Positions 34,165 to 45,293 of a stretch of 64,000 nucleotides of DNA are shown one piece after another. Made by a program: the position numbers and the translations under genes. Numbering within the stretch: the stretch's first letter is position 1; each line of letters begins with the position of its first letter. Origin of the DNA: Parvibaculum sp049651025 (GTDB lineage Bacteria; Pseudomonadota; Alphaproteobacteria; Parvibaculales; Parvibaculaceae); NCBI RefSeq assembly GCF_049651025.1, contig NZ_JBASBH010000062.1, positions 18,801 to 82,800 on the forward strand. Direction: 5' to 3'. The notes below the pieces were generated by a model that was given only the letters and a program-made list of their open reading frames with translations, had not been told where the DNA came from and searched no databases.

Positions 34165-35208
34165 ATGACCTCCATTTCGACGCAACCTCCCCGCATGATC
34201 CTGAAATCCCTCGCCGCCGCCCTTGCCATGTGGCTCGCCGCCTTCTCGGCCCAGCCTGCACAAGCCGCCGATGCCGACAGCATCCTGAACGTCTCCTATG
34301 ACGTGGCGCGCGAGCTGTTCGCAGAGCTGAACCCGGTTTTCCAGAAAGAATGGAAAGCCAAATCCGGGCATGACATTGCGATCACCCAGTCGCATGGCGG
34401 CTCGTCGAAGCAGGCCCGCGCCATTCTCGAAGGCCTTCAGGCCGACGTCGTTACCTTCAATCAGGTCACCGATATCGACGTGCTGCATGACAAGGGCAAC
34501 CTCGTCAGTGCCGACTGGCGCAAGCAGTTCCCGCATGACGCCTCGCCCTTCTATTCGGTGCAGGTCTTCCTCGTCCGCAAGGGCAACCCGAAGAACATCA
34601 AGACCTGGAGCGATCTCGCCAAAGACGGCACGGAAATCGTTTTCCCCAACCCCAAGACCTCCGGCAATGGCCGCTACACCTATCTCGCGGCCTATGCCTC
34701 GGAACTGGACTCGAATGGCGGCGACGTGAAGAAGACGCAAGACTTCATCCGCAAATTCTTCAAGAACGTGAAGGTCTTCGACACGGGCGGACGCGCCGCG
34801 ACGACGACATTTGCCGAGCGCGGCATCGGCGATGTGCTCATCACCTTCGAAGCAGAGGCCTATGGCATCGCCCGGCAATATGCGAAGGACGGCTATGAAG
34901 TCGTGACGCCGCCGCAGAGCCTCGTCTCGGAATTCCCCGTCGCCGTCGTCGACAAGGTCGTGGACAAGCGCGGCTCGCGCAAAGTCGCAACCGCCTATCT
35001 GAACTTCCTTTACGAGCCTGCCGCGCAGGAGATCATCGCAAGGCACTTCTACCGCGTTCGCGACGAAGCGATTGCGAAGAAGAACGCTGGCCAGTTCGCG
35101 CAAGTGAAGCTTCTGACCGTGGATCAGGTCTTCGGCGGCTGGAAGCGCGTCAATGATGAACATCTGAAAAGCGACGGCATCCTCGACCAGCTTTTCACGC
35201 TCCGCTAA
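34165..35208 (+). CDS. Sulfate/thiosulfate ABC transporter substrate-binding protein
   Basis: The 347-residue precursor has a Sec signal (about 10-34, cleavage near AQA-AD). The mature protein has the Sbp/CysP family marks: LNVSYDVARELF at the start, ITQSHGGSSKQARA as the anion-binding loop and FPNPKTSGNGRYTYLAAYA in the middle. It captures sulfate or thiosulfate in the periplasm for CysT/CysW. ATG 34195 is another possible start. The gene leads a three-gene set with cysT and cysW. Confidence 0.95.
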   Translation: MTSISTQPPRMILKSLAAALAMWLAAFSAQPAQAADADSILNVSYDVARELFAELNPVFQKEWKAKSGHDIAITQSHGGSSKQARAILEGLQADVVTFNQVTDIDVLHDKGNLVSADWRKQFPHDASPFYSVQVFLVRKGNPKNIKTWSDLAKDGTEIVFPNPKTSGNGRYTYLAAYASELDSNGGDVKKTQDFIRKFFKNVKVFDTGGRAATTTFAERGIGDVLITFEAEAYGIARQYAKDGYEVVTPPQSLVSEFPVAVVDKVVDKRGSRKVATAYLNFLYEPAAQEIIARHFYRVRDEAIAKKNAGQFAQVKLLTVDQVFGGWKRVNDEHLKSDGILDQLFTLR

Positions 35209-35296
35209 AACGCATTGGCGGCAAGACCGGAGGCCGTGCCACAACCGGCGCGGCCTCGTCCTCTTCGGGCTCTCCGATCCTTGAGTAAATAGATCA

Positions 35297-36133
35297 ATGT
35301 CACGACGGCAAAAACGCGCCCTGCCAGGCCTTGGCCTGACACTCGGTACCACGGGCGTCTATCTCGCGCTGATCGTGCTGTTGCCTGTCGCCGCATTGCT
35401 GATGAAGGCCGCAAGCCTTAGCCCTGCCGAATTCTATGCCATCATCTCGTCGCCCCGCGCGCTCGCATCATTTCGCGTAACGCTGAGCGCCGCTTTTTAC
35501 GCGACGCTTTTCAACGGCGTCTTCGGCCTGCTGCTCGCATGGATTCTGGTGCGATATGAATTCCCCGGCCGCCGCCTGCTCGACGCGCTGGTCGATCTGC
35601 CCTTCGCCCTGCCAACCGCCGTTGCAGGCATCGCGCTCACCGCTCTGTTCGCACGCAATGGCTGGCTCGGACAATATCTCGAACCCTTGGGGATCAAGAT
35701 CGCCTATGCGCCCGCGGGCATCGCCATCGCCATGGCCTTTACGAGCCTCCCCTTCATCGTGCGCAGCGTGCAGCCCGTGCTTGAAGACATCGACATCGAA
35801 ACGGAGGAAGCAGGCCGCTCGCTCGGCGCAAGCGATCTGCTGATATTCGCCCGCGTAATTTTCCCCACCATCCTGCCTGCCTTCCTTGCAGGCTGTACGC
35901 TCGGCTTCGCGCGCAGCCTCGGTGAATTCGGTGCGGTGATATTCATCGCCGGCAATCTGCCGATGCAAACCGAAATCACGGCGCTGCTGATCTTCATCCG
36001 CCTCGAGGAATTCGATTATCAGGCCGCCGCCGCTTACGCGACCGTGCTGCTCGTCATGGCCTTCGCGCTGATGCTGTTCACAAACCTCATTCAGGTCTGG
36101 CAACTTCGCTACACGAAAAAGGCCGAGGCATGA
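35297..36133 (+). CDS. cysT: Sulfate ABC transporter permease CysT
   Basis: A 278-residue inner-membrane permease with about six helices. The ABC-coupling EAA-like loop is EEAGRSLGASDLLIFARVIFPTILPAFLAG (about 173-202). LGLTLGTTGVYLALIVLLPVAALL and GEFGAVIFIAGN are characteristic of CysT/CysU. It pairs with CysW to form the channel. The next gene overlaps its end by 4 bases (ATGA), showing translational coupling. Confidence 0.95.
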   Translation: MSRRQKRALPGLGLTLGTTGVYLALIVLLPVAALLMKAASLSPAEFYAIISSPRALASFRVTLSAAFYATLFNGVFGLLLAWILVRYEFPGRRLLDALVDLPFALPTAVAGIALTALFARNGWLGQYLEPLGIKIAYAPAGIAIAMAFTSLPFIVRSVQPVLEDIDIETEEAGRSLGASDLLIFARVIFPTILPAFLAGCTLGFARSLGEFGAVIFIAGNLPMQTEITALLIFIRLEEFDYQAAAAYATVLLVMAFALMLFTNLIQVWQLRYTKKAEA

Positions 36134-36987
36134 CGGTGAAAACCAGAACGCGGCAAGAACCAAGCAATCGCGTCGGCGCATCGCCGCGCGTCAAATGGAC
36201 CCTCATCACCATCGGCGCAATCGTCTCGGCGCTGCTGCTCGGCCTGCCAATCATCGTTATTTTCACGATGGCGCTGCGCGAGGGCCTCGCGATCTTTGCC
36301 GCAAAGATCATCGAGCCCGAAACGCTGCATGCGGTCTGGCTCACCGTCCTCACGGCCATTGTCGTCGTGCCGATCAATACGGTCTTCGGCATTTGCGTGG
36401 CATGGGCCGTGACGCGCCACAGTTTTCGCGGACAGGGGCTGCTCGTCGCCCTGGTCGAAATCCCCTATTCCGTTTCGCCCATCGTCGCAGGCGTCGCCTA
36501 TCTCTTCCTCTATGGCATGCAGGGCTTGTGGGGGCCGTGGCTGCAGGCGCATGACATCCAGATCATGTTCTCGATCCCGGCGATTTTCCTCGTCAGCCTC
36601 TTCGTCACCAGCCCCTTCGTTGCCCGCGAACTGATCGCCACCATGCAAACGCAAGGCGCGGAAGACGAGGAAGCGGCCGTCTCGCTCGGCGCAACGGGCC
36701 TGCAAACTTTTCTGCGCGTGACGCTGCCGAATATCAGATGGGGCCTGCTCTACGGCGTCATCCTCTGCAATGCCCGCGTCATGGGCGAGTTCGGCGCCGT
36801 CTCCGTCGTCTCGGGCAGCATTCGCGGCCAGACGAACACGCTGCCGCTACAGATCGAACTGCTCTTCAACGACTACAACACGACCGGCGCTTTCGCCGCC
36901 GCCTCGATCCTGACGCTGCTCGCCCTCGTGACTCTCGTGCTCAAACTCTGGCTAGAGCGCAAGAGCCCCATGCGCGGGGCACACTAA
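36130..36987 (+). CDS. cysW: Sulfate ABC transporter permease CysW
   Basis: A 285-residue permease with about six helices. The coupling loop is EDEEAAVSLGATGLQTFLRVTLPNIRWGLLYG. VMGEFGAVSVVSGSIRGQTNTLPL is the CysW signature region. It starts by overlapping the cysT stop. The ATPase gene cysA, normally next, is missing: the following gene is convergent and unrelated. CysA must be supplied from elsewhere. Confidence 0.95.
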   Translation: MTVKTRTRQEPSNRVGASPRVKWTLITIGAIVSALLLGLPIIVIFTMALREGLAIFAAKIIEPETLHAVWLTVLTAIVVVPINTVFGICVAWAVTRHSFRGQGLLVALVEIPYSVSPIVAGVAYLFLYGMQGLWGPWLQAHDIQIMFSIPAIFLVSLFVTSPFVARELIATMQTQGAEDEEAAVSLGATGLQTFLRVTLPNIRWGLLYGVILCNARVMGEFGAVSVVSGSIRGQTNTLPLQIELLFNDYNTTGAFAAASILTLLALVTLVLKLWLERKSPMRGAH

Positions 36988-36997
36988 CGAGGCTTCT

Positions 36998-38968
36998 TCA
37001 CTCAGGCAAAGCGTAAGCCACCACCTCGTCGCCGATCTTCGTTCCCGCACGCGCATGGCCGCCCGCTGCGATGACGACATATTGCTTGCCCTTCCAGACA
37101 TAGGACATTGGCGTCGCCTGCCCGCCCGCCGGCAAACGGCCCTTCCAGAGTTCCTTGCCCGTTTCGACATTGAAGGCGCGCAGATAATTGTCCATCGCCG
37201 CGCCGATGAAGATGAGCCCGCTTTCCGTGACGAGCGGCCCGCCGAAATTCGGCACGCCCCAGTTCAGCGGCAAAGGCACAGGCGCCAGATCGCGGATCGT
37301 GCCAAGCGGCTCGCTCCACTTGATCGTGCCGTCATTGAGATCGACGGCGACGAGCTTGCCCCATGGCGGCGGCGTGCAAGGCAGGCCGAGCGGCGACACG
37401 AAAAGATCGCGCCGCATGCCGAAAGGCGCGCCCATCTGCGGTGAGATTTCGGCATGGCCGTCCACGTCCTTGCGGCCCTTATATTCGCTCGCTGGAAAAA
37501 GCGTCACGATATGCGCGGCGATATTGACGTTGACGACAGCGATCTTGCGCTTGGGATCAAACGCCATGCCGCCCCAATTTGCACCACCACCCGTGAAAGG
37601 ATAGATGACCGTGCCCTGGAGCGAGGGCGGCGTGAAAATGCCTTCCGAGCGCGCCTTTTCGAGCTTTGCATTGCAAGCCCGCTTGTCGAAAAACGCGACG
37701 CCCCATGCACCTCCCTTTTCAAGTTTCTGCGGCACAAGTGCTGGCGGCTTCACGGGAAAAGGCTGGGTCGGCGACAGCGCCTCGCCCGGCGCGCCACCCT
37801 GCGGCACGGGTCGCTCCTCAACTTCGAAGAACGGCTTTCCCGTATCGCGCTCCAGCACGAACATGAAACCGGTCTTCGTCACCTGCACCACAACATCGAC
37901 CGGCTTGCTCTCGCGCGTCAGCGTCGCAAGCGTCGGCTGCGCGGGAAGGTCATAGTCCCAAACATCGTGATGCACCGTCTGGAACGACCAGGCGACGTCA
38001 CCCGTCGCCACCTTCAGCGCGACGACGGAATTTGCATAGGCGTTATCGCCCTTTCGCAATCCACCAAAGAAATCCGGGCTCGGGCTCGTCGTCGGCAGGA
38101 ACACGAGCCCGCGCGCCTCATCGACCGACATCGGCGCCCAGACATTCGCCTGACCCGTATGCGCCGCCTCTTGGGGAACCCAACTGCCGGGCTTTTCCTT
38201 TGCGCCGCGCGCAACAGGATCAAAACTCCACTTCAGCTTGCCCGTCCGCGCATCGAATGCGCGCGCTGCGCCCTTGGGCGCATCGACACGCGCATTGTCG
38301 CCGATGGCCGAGCCGACAATCAGCGTGTCTTGGGAGACAACCGGCGGCGACGTGATCTGGAATTCACCCGGCCAGATCAGAGGTCGATCGGCACCGGCAT
38401 CGATCTGGCCCGGATGTTTGGGATCGCTGCCGAAATCAGCGCAAGGCGCACCTGTCTTCGCGTCGAGCGAGATGAGGCGGCCATCATTCGTGCCCATGAA
38501 AATACGCGCCGCGCAAACGGCATCGGCGCGCGCCGCCGCATCTTTCCAATAGGTCACGCCGCGGCAGATGAACTGGTTGGCAGGTTTGCTATCGAGAGAG
38601 ATTTTCGGATCATAGCGCCAGCGCACCGCGCCGCTTTCCGGATCGAGCGCCATGACCTCGTTGAACGGCGTGCACAGAACGAGATGGCCGTCGGCGAGGA
38701 TCGGCGTTCCCTCAAAGGCATAGCGCTTGCGCACCGCCTCGGACTTGCCGTTGAGTGCGCCTGTCGAGACACGCCAGGCTTCCGTCAGCCCCGCAACATT
38801 TGCAGGTGTTATCTCGCTTGCGGCGACATAGCGCTCACCGCCCGCATCTCCGCCGTAATGCGTCCAGCCGGCCTCTGCCGCAAACGCGCCGTGCCCGACG
38901 AGAAAGAAAGTGAGAAAGAGGCCAGCGGCAATCGCCAGAAGACCCTTGCGAATTCGCGCCATGCCCAT
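36998..38968 (-). CDS. PQQ-dependent dehydrogenase (quinoprotein), periplasmic
   Basis: The 656-residue precursor has a signal-type N-terminus (KGLLAIAAGLFLTFFLVGHGAFA) and then a full eight-bladed quinoprotein propeller. WTHYGGDAGGERY opens it, TWKDAA/CAARIF segments and QTVHHDVWDYDLPAQPTL lie inside, and GGHARAGTKIGDEVVAYALP ends it. It lacks the five-helix N-terminal domain of membrane glucose dehydrogenase and has no cytochrome c domain. It should oxidise an alcohol, polyol or aldose in the periplasm with PQQ as cofactor. No pqq synthesis genes are in the window. ATG 38968 has GCGGGGGC upstream. It is convergent with cysW. Confidence 0.88.
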   Translation of the reverse strand: MGMARIRKGLLAIAAGLFLTFFLVGHGAFAAEAGWTHYGGDAGGERYVAASEITPANVAGLTEAWRVSTGALNGKSEAVRKRYAFEGTPILADGHLVLCTPFNEVMALDPESGAVRWRYDPKISLDSKPANQFICRGVTYWKDAAARADAVCAARIFMGTNDGRLISLDAKTGAPCADFGSDPKHPGQIDAGADRPLIWPGEFQITSPPVVSQDTLIVGSAIGDNARVDAPKGAARAFDARTGKLKWSFDPVARGAKEKPGSWVPQEAAHTGQANVWAPMSVDEARGLVFLPTTSPSPDFFGGLRKGDNAYANSVVALKVATGDVAWSFQTVHHDVWDYDLPAQPTLATLTRESKPVDVVVQVTKTGFMFVLERDTGKPFFEVEERPVPQGGAPGEALSPTQPFPVKPPALVPQKLEKGGAWGVAFFDKRACNAKLEKARSEGIFTPPSLQGTVIYPFTGGGANWGGMAFDPKRKIAVVNVNIAAHIVTLFPASEYKGRKDVDGHAEISPQMGAPFGMRRDLFVSPLGLPCTPPPWGKLVAVDLNDGTIKWSEPLGTIRDLAPVPLPLNWGVPNFGGPLVTESGLIFIGAAMDNYLRAFNVETGKELWKGRLPAGGQATPMSYVWKGKQYVVIAAGGHARAGTKIGDEVVAYALPE

Positions 38969-39106
38969 AATGCCCCCGCTACGCTGACTGAACCGCCATA
39001 GTAGCGGCCAGGCCACGTTGAAGCCGAGCGCCTTTTGCAGCGCAAGCGGCATCGCTCTCGGGCTACAGGCCGAGTTCACATGCAACAGGCGGAGTGAAAG
39101 AGAGCC

Positions 39107-39430
39107 TTAGCCCTCGTTTTGCACCTGTTCCTTCGCAGCAGCGAAGAGCTCTTCCATCTTGCTGCGAATTTGGTCATCCGGCAGCGCGACGCTTTTGGCG
39201 TCCAGATCGCCGCGAATCTTGCGGAACACGTCCTCGTCGCCCGCTTCGGCAAGATCGGCAACGACGACTTCCTTGGCATAGGCTTCGGCGGCGTCGCCGC
39301 TCAGGCCCATAAGGCCAGCCGCCCAAAGGCCAAGCTGCTTGTTCCGGCGCGCTGCAACCTTGAATTGCAGATCGCGGTCATGGACAAACTTCTTCTCGAA
39401 ACTGTCTTCGCGCTTGTCGAAGATGGTCAT
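39107..39430 (-). CDS. F1-ATPase inhibitor zeta subunit (DUF1476 family)
   Basis: The 107-residue protein matches the alphaproteobacterial zeta subunit pattern: an inhibitory N-terminus FDKREDSFEKKFVHD, then LGLWAAGLMGLSGDAAEAYAKEVVVADL and GDEDVFRKIRGDLDAK. In Paracoccus the protein blocks the F1Fo-ATPase in the hydrolytic direction by inserting its N-terminus. ATG 39430 gives this conserved start. It is divergent from purC; the neighbourhood is common in the class. Confidence 0.92.
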   Translation of the reverse strand: MTIFDKREDSFEKKFVHDRDLQFKVAARRNKQLGLWAAGLMGLSGDAAEAYAKEVVVADLAEAGDEDVFRKIRGDLDAKSVALPDDQIRSKMEELFAAAKEQVQNEG

Positions 39431-39722
39431 GGGCACTCCAAACGACGAACTTGATGCAGGCTTAGGCATAACCGCGCCCGCGCACCAAATCAACTGTCAT
39501 CCTCGGCTGAGCCTATTCGTGCGACGAATTAGCTAAGTTACTGTTTTATAGCCGAATTATTCACCTGAGACCTATCCGCGCAGTCGCATTGTATCCCCGG
39601 GGGGCTTAAGGTAACTTCCGCGCGAGCCGGAGGGGCGATTCCACGCTCTCCGCCGTTCCCGACGCCTCGTGGCACCGACCCGAATTCTCCGCAATATCGG
39701 GCCAACTGATTGGAATCATGAC

Positions 39723-40484
39723 ATGAGCCGTCGCAGACGCGTTTACGAGGGCAAGGCCAAAGTCCTTTATGAAGGACCCGAGCCGGGCACGCTCATCCAG
39801 CACTTCAAGGACGACGCGACCGCCTTCAACAATCAGAAGCACGCAACGATCGAGGGCAAGGGCGTCCTCAACAACCGGATTTCCGAGTTCATCTTCACGA
39901 AGCTGAACGATATCGGCGTGCCGACGCACTTCATCCGTTCGATCAACATGCGCGAGCAACTCATCCGCGAGGTTGAGATCATTCCGTGTGAAGTCGTCGT
40001 GCGCAACGTCGCCGCCGGCTCGCTCTCGAAGCGTCTTGGCATCGAGGAAGGCACCGCCCTTCCCCGCTCCATCATCGAGTTCTATTATAAGAACGACGAG
40101 CTCCAGGATCCGATGGTTTCCGAAGAGCACATCACGGCCTTCGGCTGGGCGACGCCCCAGGAAATCGACGACATGATGGCGCTCGCGCTTCGCATCAATG
40201 ATTTCCTCTCCGGCCTCTTCCTCGGCATCGGCATTCGTCTCGTGGACTTCAAAGTCGAGTTCGGACGCCTATATGAAGGCGACATGGTCCGCGTCGTACT
40301 TGCAGACGAGATCAGCCCCGACAGCTGCCGTTTGTGGGATATTCGCACCAACGACAAACTCGACAAGGACCGCTTCCGCCAGGACATGGGCGGATTGATG
40401 GAAGCCTATCAGGAAGTCGCCCGCCGCCTCGGCATTCTCTTCGAGAACGAGCCCAAACGCCGTGGCCCAACTCTCGTCAAATGA
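39723..40484 (+). CDS. purC: Phosphoribosylaminoimidazole-succinocarboxamide synthase
   Basis: Forms SAICAR from CAIR, aspartate and ATP. The 253-residue protein starts RRRRVYEGKAKVLYEGPEPG and carries FKDDATAFNNQKHATIEGKG, VRNVAAGSLSKRLGIEEG and LADEISPDSCRLWD. It is complete. ATG 39723 gives the conserved N-terminus. It heads the purC-purS-purQ-purL set; a small palindrome separates it from purS. Confidence 0.97.
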   Translation: MSRRRRVYEGKAKVLYEGPEPGTLIQHFKDDATAFNNQKHATIEGKGVLNNRISEFIFTKLNDIGVPTHFIRSINMREQLIREVEIIPCEVVVRNVAAGSLSKRLGIEEGTALPRSIIEFYYKNDELQDPMVSEEHITAFGWATPQEIDDMMALALRINDFLSGLFLGIGIRLVDFKVEFGRLYEGDMVRVVLADEISPDSCRLWDIRTNDKLDKDRFRQDMGGLMEAYQEVARRLGILFENEPKRRGPTLVK

Positions 40485-40499
40485 TCTGCGCCGCAAGGC

Positions 40500-40531
40500 G
40501 GGGGTCATGCCCGGACTTGATACGGGCATCT
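40500..40531. repeat. Short dispersed palindrome (partial copy)
   Basis: GTCATGCCCGGACTTGATACGGGCAT is a degenerate half of the dispersed repeat type, lying between purC and purS. Its hairpin is GCCCG-GACTTGATA-CGGGC. It may attenuate transcription within the purine operon. Confidence 0.5.
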
Positions 40532-40559
40532 AGACAATAAACGAAGGATAAGCTGACCA

Positions 40560-40805
40560 ATGAAGGCCCGCATCAAAGTGATGTTGAAGAACGGTGTGCT
40601 TGACCCCCAGGGCAAGGCCATCGAAGGCGCGCTCGGTTCACTGGGCTTCCCCAATGTCGCAAGCGTGCGTCAGGGCAAACTCTTTGAAGTCGAGATCGCG
40701 GAAAGCGACATGGGCAAGGCCCACGCGGCGATTGACGAAATGAGCAAGAAGCTGCTCGCCAATACCGTCATCGAGAATTACACGATCGAGTTTGACGAGA
40801 AGTAA
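40560..40805 (+). CDS. purS: Phosphoribosylformylglycinamidine synthase subunit PurS
   Basis: The 81-residue small subunit links PurQ and PurL in the FGAM synthase complex. It has the typical start KARIKVMLKNGVLDPQGKAI and ends LLANTVIENYTIEFDE. It is separated from purQ by 2 bases. Confidence 0.96.
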   Translation: MKARIKVMLKNGVLDPQGKAIEGALGSLGFPNVASVRQGKLFEVEIAESDMGKAHAAIDEMSKKLLANTVIENYTIEFDEK

Positions 40806-40807
40806 GC

Positions 40808-41472
40808 ATGAAATCCGCCGTCATCGTCTTTCCGGGATCGAACCGCGAGCGCGACATGCTTTACGCGCTTGAAAAGATCACTGGCACGAAACCAATTGCC
40901 GTCTGGCACGCCGAAAAGGAACTGCCGAAGGTCGACCTCGTCGTCCTTCCCGGCGGCTTCTCCTATGGCGACTATCTGCGGACCGGCGCAATCGCCGCCC
41001 GCGCTCACATCATGGACGATGTGAAGAAAAAGGCCGAGCAAGGCGTTCACGTGATGGGCGTCTGCAACGGCTTTCAAATTCTCTGCGAAAGCGGAATGCT
41101 TCCCGGCATTCTGATGCGCAACAGCCATCTGAAATTCGTCTGCCGTCATGTGAAGCTCGAAGTCGCCAATGCGAACACGAACTTCACGCGCAAATATCGG
41201 CAGGGCGAAGTCTGGCGTTGCCCCGTCGCGCATGGCGACGGCAATTATTTCGCCGATGCCGAAACCCTCGCCCGCATCGAAGGCGAGAACCGCGTCGTCT
41301 TCCGCTACGCCGAAGGCACGAACCCGAATGGCTCGCTGAACGATATTGCAGGCATCATGAATGAGCGCGGCAATGTCATGGGGCTGATGCCGCATCCTGA
41401 AAATGAAATCGAGCAGCTTAACGGCGGCACCGAAGGCCGCGCCTTGTTCGAAAGCCTGCTGGAGGCCGTGGC

Positions 41473-41476
<4 letters not shown>
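40808..41476 (+). CDS. purQ: Phosphoribosylformylglycinamidine synthase subunit PurQ (glutaminase)
   Basis: A 222-residue class I glutamine amidotransferase. The nucleophile is Cys86 (VMGVCNGFQIL), and the His/Glu pair is in LMPHPENEIEQL. It releases ammonia from glutamine for PurL. PGGFSYGDYLRTGAIAA is the oxyanion-strand region. Its stop overlaps the purL start by 4 bases (GTGA). Confidence 0.97.
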
Positions 41477-43695
<2,219 letters not shown>

Positions 43696-43718
43696 ATAAA
43701 ACAGGAGTACGTCGCGAC

Positions 43719-43955
43719 ATGGCTATGAGTGCTTCGGATATCGAGAAACTGATCAGGCAGGCTCTGCCCGACGCGAAGATCGATATTCGCGACCTTGCCG
43801 GTGACGGCGATCACTATGCCGCAAACATTGTTTCGGCGGCCTTCAAGGGCAAGACGCGCGTTCAGCAGCACCAGATGGTCTACAACGCGCTAAAGGGTGG
43901 TATGGGCACGGAGCTGCATGCGCTGGCATTGCAGACATCCGCGCCGGAAGATTGA
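43719..43955 (+). CDS. BolA family protein
   Basis: A 78-residue BolA/YrbA-type protein: IRQALPDAKIDIRDLAGDGDHYAANIVSAAFKGKTRVQQHQMVYNAL holds the conserved helix-turn pattern and the C-terminal His (GTELHALAL). BolA proteins bind a [2Fe-2S] cluster with CGFS glutaredoxins. The gene lies 45 bases before such a glutaredoxin, which supports a working pair. Confidence 0.94.
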   Translation: MAMSASDIEKLIRQALPDAKIDIRDLAGDGDHYAANIVSAAFKGKTRVQQHQMVYNALKGGMGTELHALALQTSAPED

Positions 43956-44000
43956 GATCAACAAATCGATCAGCGCTTGCGAAGCGCGGAAGGACATCAG

Positions 44001-44345
44001 ATGAGCGACAATCCGGTCTTCGACCGCATCCGTCAGGAAGTTCAGAGCAGCGACGTGGTTCTCTTCATGAAGGGCACCCCCGTCTTCCCGCAATGCGGCT
44101 TCTCGAACGCCGTCGTGCAAGTGCTGACCTACCTGAACGTCCCCTTCAAAGGCATCAACGTTCTTGAAGACGGCGAAATTCGCGAAGGCATCAAGCAGTT
44201 CTCCGACTGGCCGACGATCCCGCAGCTTTACGTCAAAGGCGAATTCGTCGGCGGCTGCGACATCGTCCGCGAAATGTTCGAGCAAGGCGAGCTGCGCGAA
44301 TATCTCGCCGCCAAAGGCATCGCGACCGAAGCCGCACAGGCCTGA
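44001..44345 (+). CDS. grxD: Monothiol glutaredoxin, CGFS type (Grx4/GrxD)
   Basis: The 114-residue protein carries CGFS with Cys32 (FPQCGFSNAVV), plus the glutathione-binding WPTIPQLYVKGEFVGGCDI. CGFS glutaredoxins carry or deliver [2Fe-2S] clusters, often as heterodimers with BolA, whose gene is just upstream. ATG 44001 is preceded by GGAAGGA. A strong terminator follows. Confidence 0.96.
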   Translation: MSDNPVFDRIRQEVQSSDVVLFMKGTPVFPQCGFSNAVVQVLTYLNVPFKGINVLEDGEIREGIKQFSDWPTIPQLYVKGEFVGGCDIVREMFEQGELREYLAAKGIATEAAQA

Positions 44346-44380
44346 CCCGAACAGACCGAAACAATCCGCTATCCGAACAA

Positions 44381-44413
44381 GGGGAATGCAGCATCTGGCT
44401 GCGTTCCCCTTTT
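44381..44413 (+). terminator. Rho-independent terminator after grxD
   Basis: GGGGAATGCAGC and GCTGCGTTCCCC pair (one G-T pair), followed by TTTTC. It closes the purine-bolA-grxD string on the + strand. Confidence 0.85.
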
Positions 44414-44450
44414 CATTTGGCGACCCCACCCTTCTCACAGGCCAACAAAA

Positions 44451-44474
44451 AAGGCCGCTCTTTCGAGCGGCCTT
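44451..44474 (-). terminator. Rho-independent terminator after rpsD
   Basis: AAGGCCGCTC-TTTC-GAGCGGCCTT is a perfect 10-bp stem. On the minus strand it continues into a T run (TTTTTTG), and it lies 25 bases past the rpsD stop. Confidence 0.88.
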
Positions 44475-44498
44475 TCGTTTGTTCGATGCGCGCTGAAA

Positions 44499-45119
44499 CT
44501 AGCTGCGCGAGTAGAATTCGACGACCAGATTCGGCTCCATGCGCACCGGATAGGGCACATCGGCCAGGCTCGGAACGCGGATGAGCTTCACAGTCATCTT
44601 GTTGTGGTCGACTTCGAGATAGTCCGGCGTATCGCGCTCGGCGCTCTGCGAAGCTTCGAGAACGACTGCAAGCTGCTTCGACTTCTCGCGAACTTCAACG
44701 ACGTCGCCTTCACGCAGACGAACGCTGCCGATGGTGACGCGCTTGCCATTGACGAGCACGTGGCCGTGATTGACGAACTGGCGCGCGGCGAAGACCGTGG
44801 CGACGAACTTCGCACGATAGACGATCGCATCGAGGCGACGCTCCAGTAGACCGATCAGAAGCTCGTTCGTGTCGCCGCGAAGGCGCGAAGCTTCCTTGTA
44901 GATGCCGTGGAACTGCTTCTCGGAAATATTGCCGTAATAGCCCTTCAGCTTCTGCTTCGCGCGCAGCTGCACGCCGAAGTCCGAAAGCTTGCCCTTGCGG
45001 CGCTGGCCGTGCTGGCCGGGGCCATATTCGCGCTTGTTAACCGGGCTCTTCGGGCGACCCCAGATGTTTTCGCCCATCCGGCGGTCAATTTTGTATTTAG
45101 CTTCAATGCGCTTTGTCAT
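44499..45119 (-). CDS. rpsD: 30S ribosomal protein S4
   Basis: The 206-residue protein binds 16S rRNA early in small-subunit assembly. It has the S4 N-terminal region with NKREYGPGQHGQRRKGKLSDFGVQLRAK and the S4 RNA-binding domain RRLDAIVYRAKFVATVFAARQFVNHGHVLVNGKRV. N-terminal zinc-binding Cys residues are absent, so it is a C-minus type. It is transcribed alone between two terminators. Confidence 0.98.
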   Translation of the reverse strand: MTKRIEAKYKIDRRMGENIWGRPKSPVNKREYGPGQHGQRRKGKLSDFGVQLRAKQKLKGYYGNISEKQFHGIYKEASRLRGDTNELLIGLLERRLDAIVYRAKFVATVFAARQFVNHGHVLVNGKRVTIGSVRLREGDVVEVREKSKQLAVVLEASQSAERDTPDYLEVDHNKMTVKLIRVPSLADVPYPVRMEPNLVVEFYSRS

Positions 45120-45224
45120 CGCGGTTTCCTGTCAAAAATGGAAACGCGCCCTCCTCTTGCCCTTGCGGGCCGACAGGGGAAGAGGCTCAAGCGTTGCCAT
45201 TCCCCACGGGTGCGTAAAAGTAAA

Positions 45225-45247
45225 AAACGGCCCCTCAGGGCCGGTTT
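45225..45247 (-). terminator. Rho-independent terminator after trmJ
   Basis: On the minus strand AAACCGGCCCTGAGGGGCCGTTT (one internal mismatch) is followed by TTTACTTTT. It separates the leftward trmJ gene from rpsD. Confidence 0.8.
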
Positions 45248-45293
45248 CGTGGCGGTTTCTACCCCGGCAGACGCGGGCTGTCAAATCAATGAC

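Noticed and set aside
37454..39001. A 515-codon open frame on the plus strand
   Set aside because: It is antisense to the PQQ dehydrogenase gene, has Arg-rich low-complexity product and no ribosome site; a shadow frame.
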